This document shows, piece after piece, positions 4,502 through 5,007 of a stretch of DNA of 5,007 nt (its first letter is position 1; every line of letters begins with the position of its first letter). The notes below the pieces were generated by a model. It had not been told where the DNA came from. It saw only the letters and a list, made by a program, of their open reading frames with translations, and made no database searches. The position numbers and the translations under genes are program-made. This DNA is from Candidatus Uhrbacteria bacterium (GTDB lineage: Bacteria > Patescibacteriota > Patescibacteriia > UBA9934 > GWF2-40-263). The DNA lies in NCBI GenBank assembly GCA_016208545.1, contig JACQXU010000005.1, positions 1 through 5,007 on the forward strand. The letters run 5' to 3'.

Positions 4502-4909
4502 ATGGTTTCAAAAGAAATAACAACTAAACAACTGTCACAACAGATAAACACTCTTGAAGGTCGCTTTGACACACTTGAAGGTCGCTTTGACACACTTGTA
4601 AATCAAGTAAGTACGCTCACAAATCATTTGGATGAATTTATTATGTTTACACTGGAACATGTCGCGACAAAAGATGATCTTTCTGCAGCTAAAGAAGAAC
4701 TCCGAGGTGAAATGAATATCCAAAAATTGGATATTATAGACCGAATAGACATAAAATTTGCTCACTTCAAAGGTGAATTGACAGCCCATTATAAAGCCTC
4801 TGACAAAAAATTCAACTCACTTATTGAACTTCTTAAAAAAAGAAAAGGGATAAGCAGACAAGAAGCAACAAGACTACTTGGTTATTCGTATTCCAAAACC
4901 GCAAGATAA
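4502..4909 (+). CDS. Coiled-coil protein with heptad duplication and HTH-like C-terminus, unknown function
   Basis: This is a hydrophilic, highly charged protein of 135 aa without signal peptide or membrane segment. Residues about 17-50 form a coiled coil with a heptad TLEGRFD repeated exactly (17-23 and 24-30), then diverging into TLVNQVSTLTNHLDEF. ATKDDL (55-60) and the charged stretch to about residue 110 continue the helical character. The tail KKRKGISRQEATRLLGYS (112-129) has the spacing of a small helix-turn-helix, the Q-E-A-x-x-L-L-G pattern seen in DNA-binding repressors, which would fit a dimeric DNA-associated protein. That is inference from pattern only. ATG 4502 was chosen over TTG 4448 because the extra 18 codons span a terminator hairpin; no Shine-Dalgarno lies close to either. 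It overlaps the next leftward gene by 28 bp, tail to tail. Confidence 0.7.
   Translation: MVSKEITTKQLSQQINTLEGRFDTLEGRFDTLVNQVSTLTNHLDEFIMFTLEHVATKDDLSAAKEELRGEMNIQKLDIIDRIDIKFAHFKGELTAHYKASDKKFNSLIELLKKRKGISRQEATRLLGYSYSKTAR
4553..4594 (+). repeat. Perfect 21-bp tandem duplication inside the coiled-coil gene
   Basis: Two identical 21-bp units (4553-4573 and 4574-4594) start CTTGAAGG and end GACACA, and the first bases of a third unit (CTTG, 4595-4598) follow. The unit encodes exactly one coiled-coil heptad, so unit gain or loss keeps both reading frame and heptad register. Identity at the DNA level, third codon positions included, indicates a recent duplication or ongoing slippage. Confidence 0.95.
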
Positions 4910-5007
4910 AATAAACTTGGATTTGTATTAAGCGTATGTTTGCCTGCGACGAAAATGAGAACGCCGTCTTGTGGCACGCGAACCTCTTCCCCATCTTCAT
5001 ATTTTCC
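4882..5007 (-). CDS. 3' end of a leftward gene, possibly succinylglutamate desuccinylase/aspartoacylase-like
   Basis: An open frame enters from the right edge and ends at TAA (4884-4882), giving the last 41 residues of a protein. The visible end has GEEVRVPQDGVLIF, a short basic stretch, then PSLFYLAVLEYE. The order E-x-R-x-P-x-D-G-x-x, then a small loop and F-Y-L, resembles the C-terminal beta domain of AstE/AspA-type zinc hydrolases, which in some small genomes ends in a similar way. This is from memory and rests on few residues. It overlaps the coiled-coil gene by 28 bp in convergent orientation, a tight packing seen also between the permease gene and ribH. Confidence 0.55.
   Translation of the reverse strand, partial: GKYEDGEEVRVPQDGVLIFVAGKHTLNTNPSLFYLAVLEYE

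Noticed and set aside
1..5007. CRISPR array, insertion sequence, integrase/attachment site or toxin-antitoxin pair.
   Set aside because: No regularly spaced direct repeats, no transposase or integrase motifs, and no tandem small-gene pair was seen. The 22-bp inverted repeat encloses only about 100 bp and lacks an obvious target duplication.

Overview
The window looks like a piece of a small bacterial genome of moderate to low G+C. Short intergenic gaps, overlapping convergent genes, GAAA-tetraloop hairpin terminators, a lycopene-cyclase-domain membrane protein of a kind I associate with Candidate Phyla Radiation (Patescibacteria) genomes, and a stand-alone coiled-coil protein suggest that group. 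No phylogenetic marker is present, so this is inference.

Layout: positions 1-118 hold the end of something outside the window, closed by a strong rightward intrinsic terminator. A leftward tRNA-Glu(UUC) with encoded CCA (201-275) has a recognisable promoter upstream and a hairpin terminator downstream. A rightward AI-2E-family membrane permease (344-1411) overlaps, tail to tail, a leftward riboflavin block: riboflavin synthase ribE (1820-2388), then lumazine synthase ribH (1395-1793). ribE is broken. Its two halves lie in different frames, and about 13 conserved codons are missing at the junction, consistent with a deletion of about 40 nt. Copies of an 8-bp motif (ACTCCATG/ACTCCAAG) lie at both ends of ribE. 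Upstream of this block is a leftward, more G+C-rich DHH-phosphoesterase-like gene (2527-3468) with its own promoter, ribosome binding site and terminator.

A divergent intergenic region of about 230 bp (3469-3696) follows and is the most structured part of the window. It has a 22-bp imperfect inverted repeat (19/22 identical, nearly fully pairable as RNA) whose right arm covers the start codon of the next gene. Between the arms sits a hairpin that buries a strong Shine-Dalgarno sequence. Then come a rightward lycopene-cyclase-domain membrane protein (3697-4389), a terminator, and a rightward coiled-coil protein with a perfect 21-bp tandem repeat and a helix-turn-helix-like tail (4502-4909). 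The 3' end of a leftward gene, possibly of the succinylglutamate desuccinylase/aspartoacylase family, runs off the right edge and overlaps it.

Functionally, ribH and ribE are the last two enzymes of riboflavin synthesis and form a short operon, but the upstream steps are not here and ribE appears inactivated (or mis-assembled). No obvious defence, CRISPR or complete mobile element is present. The best leads for something undescribed are the divergent leader between the DHH-like and cyclase-domain genes and the decay of ribE.
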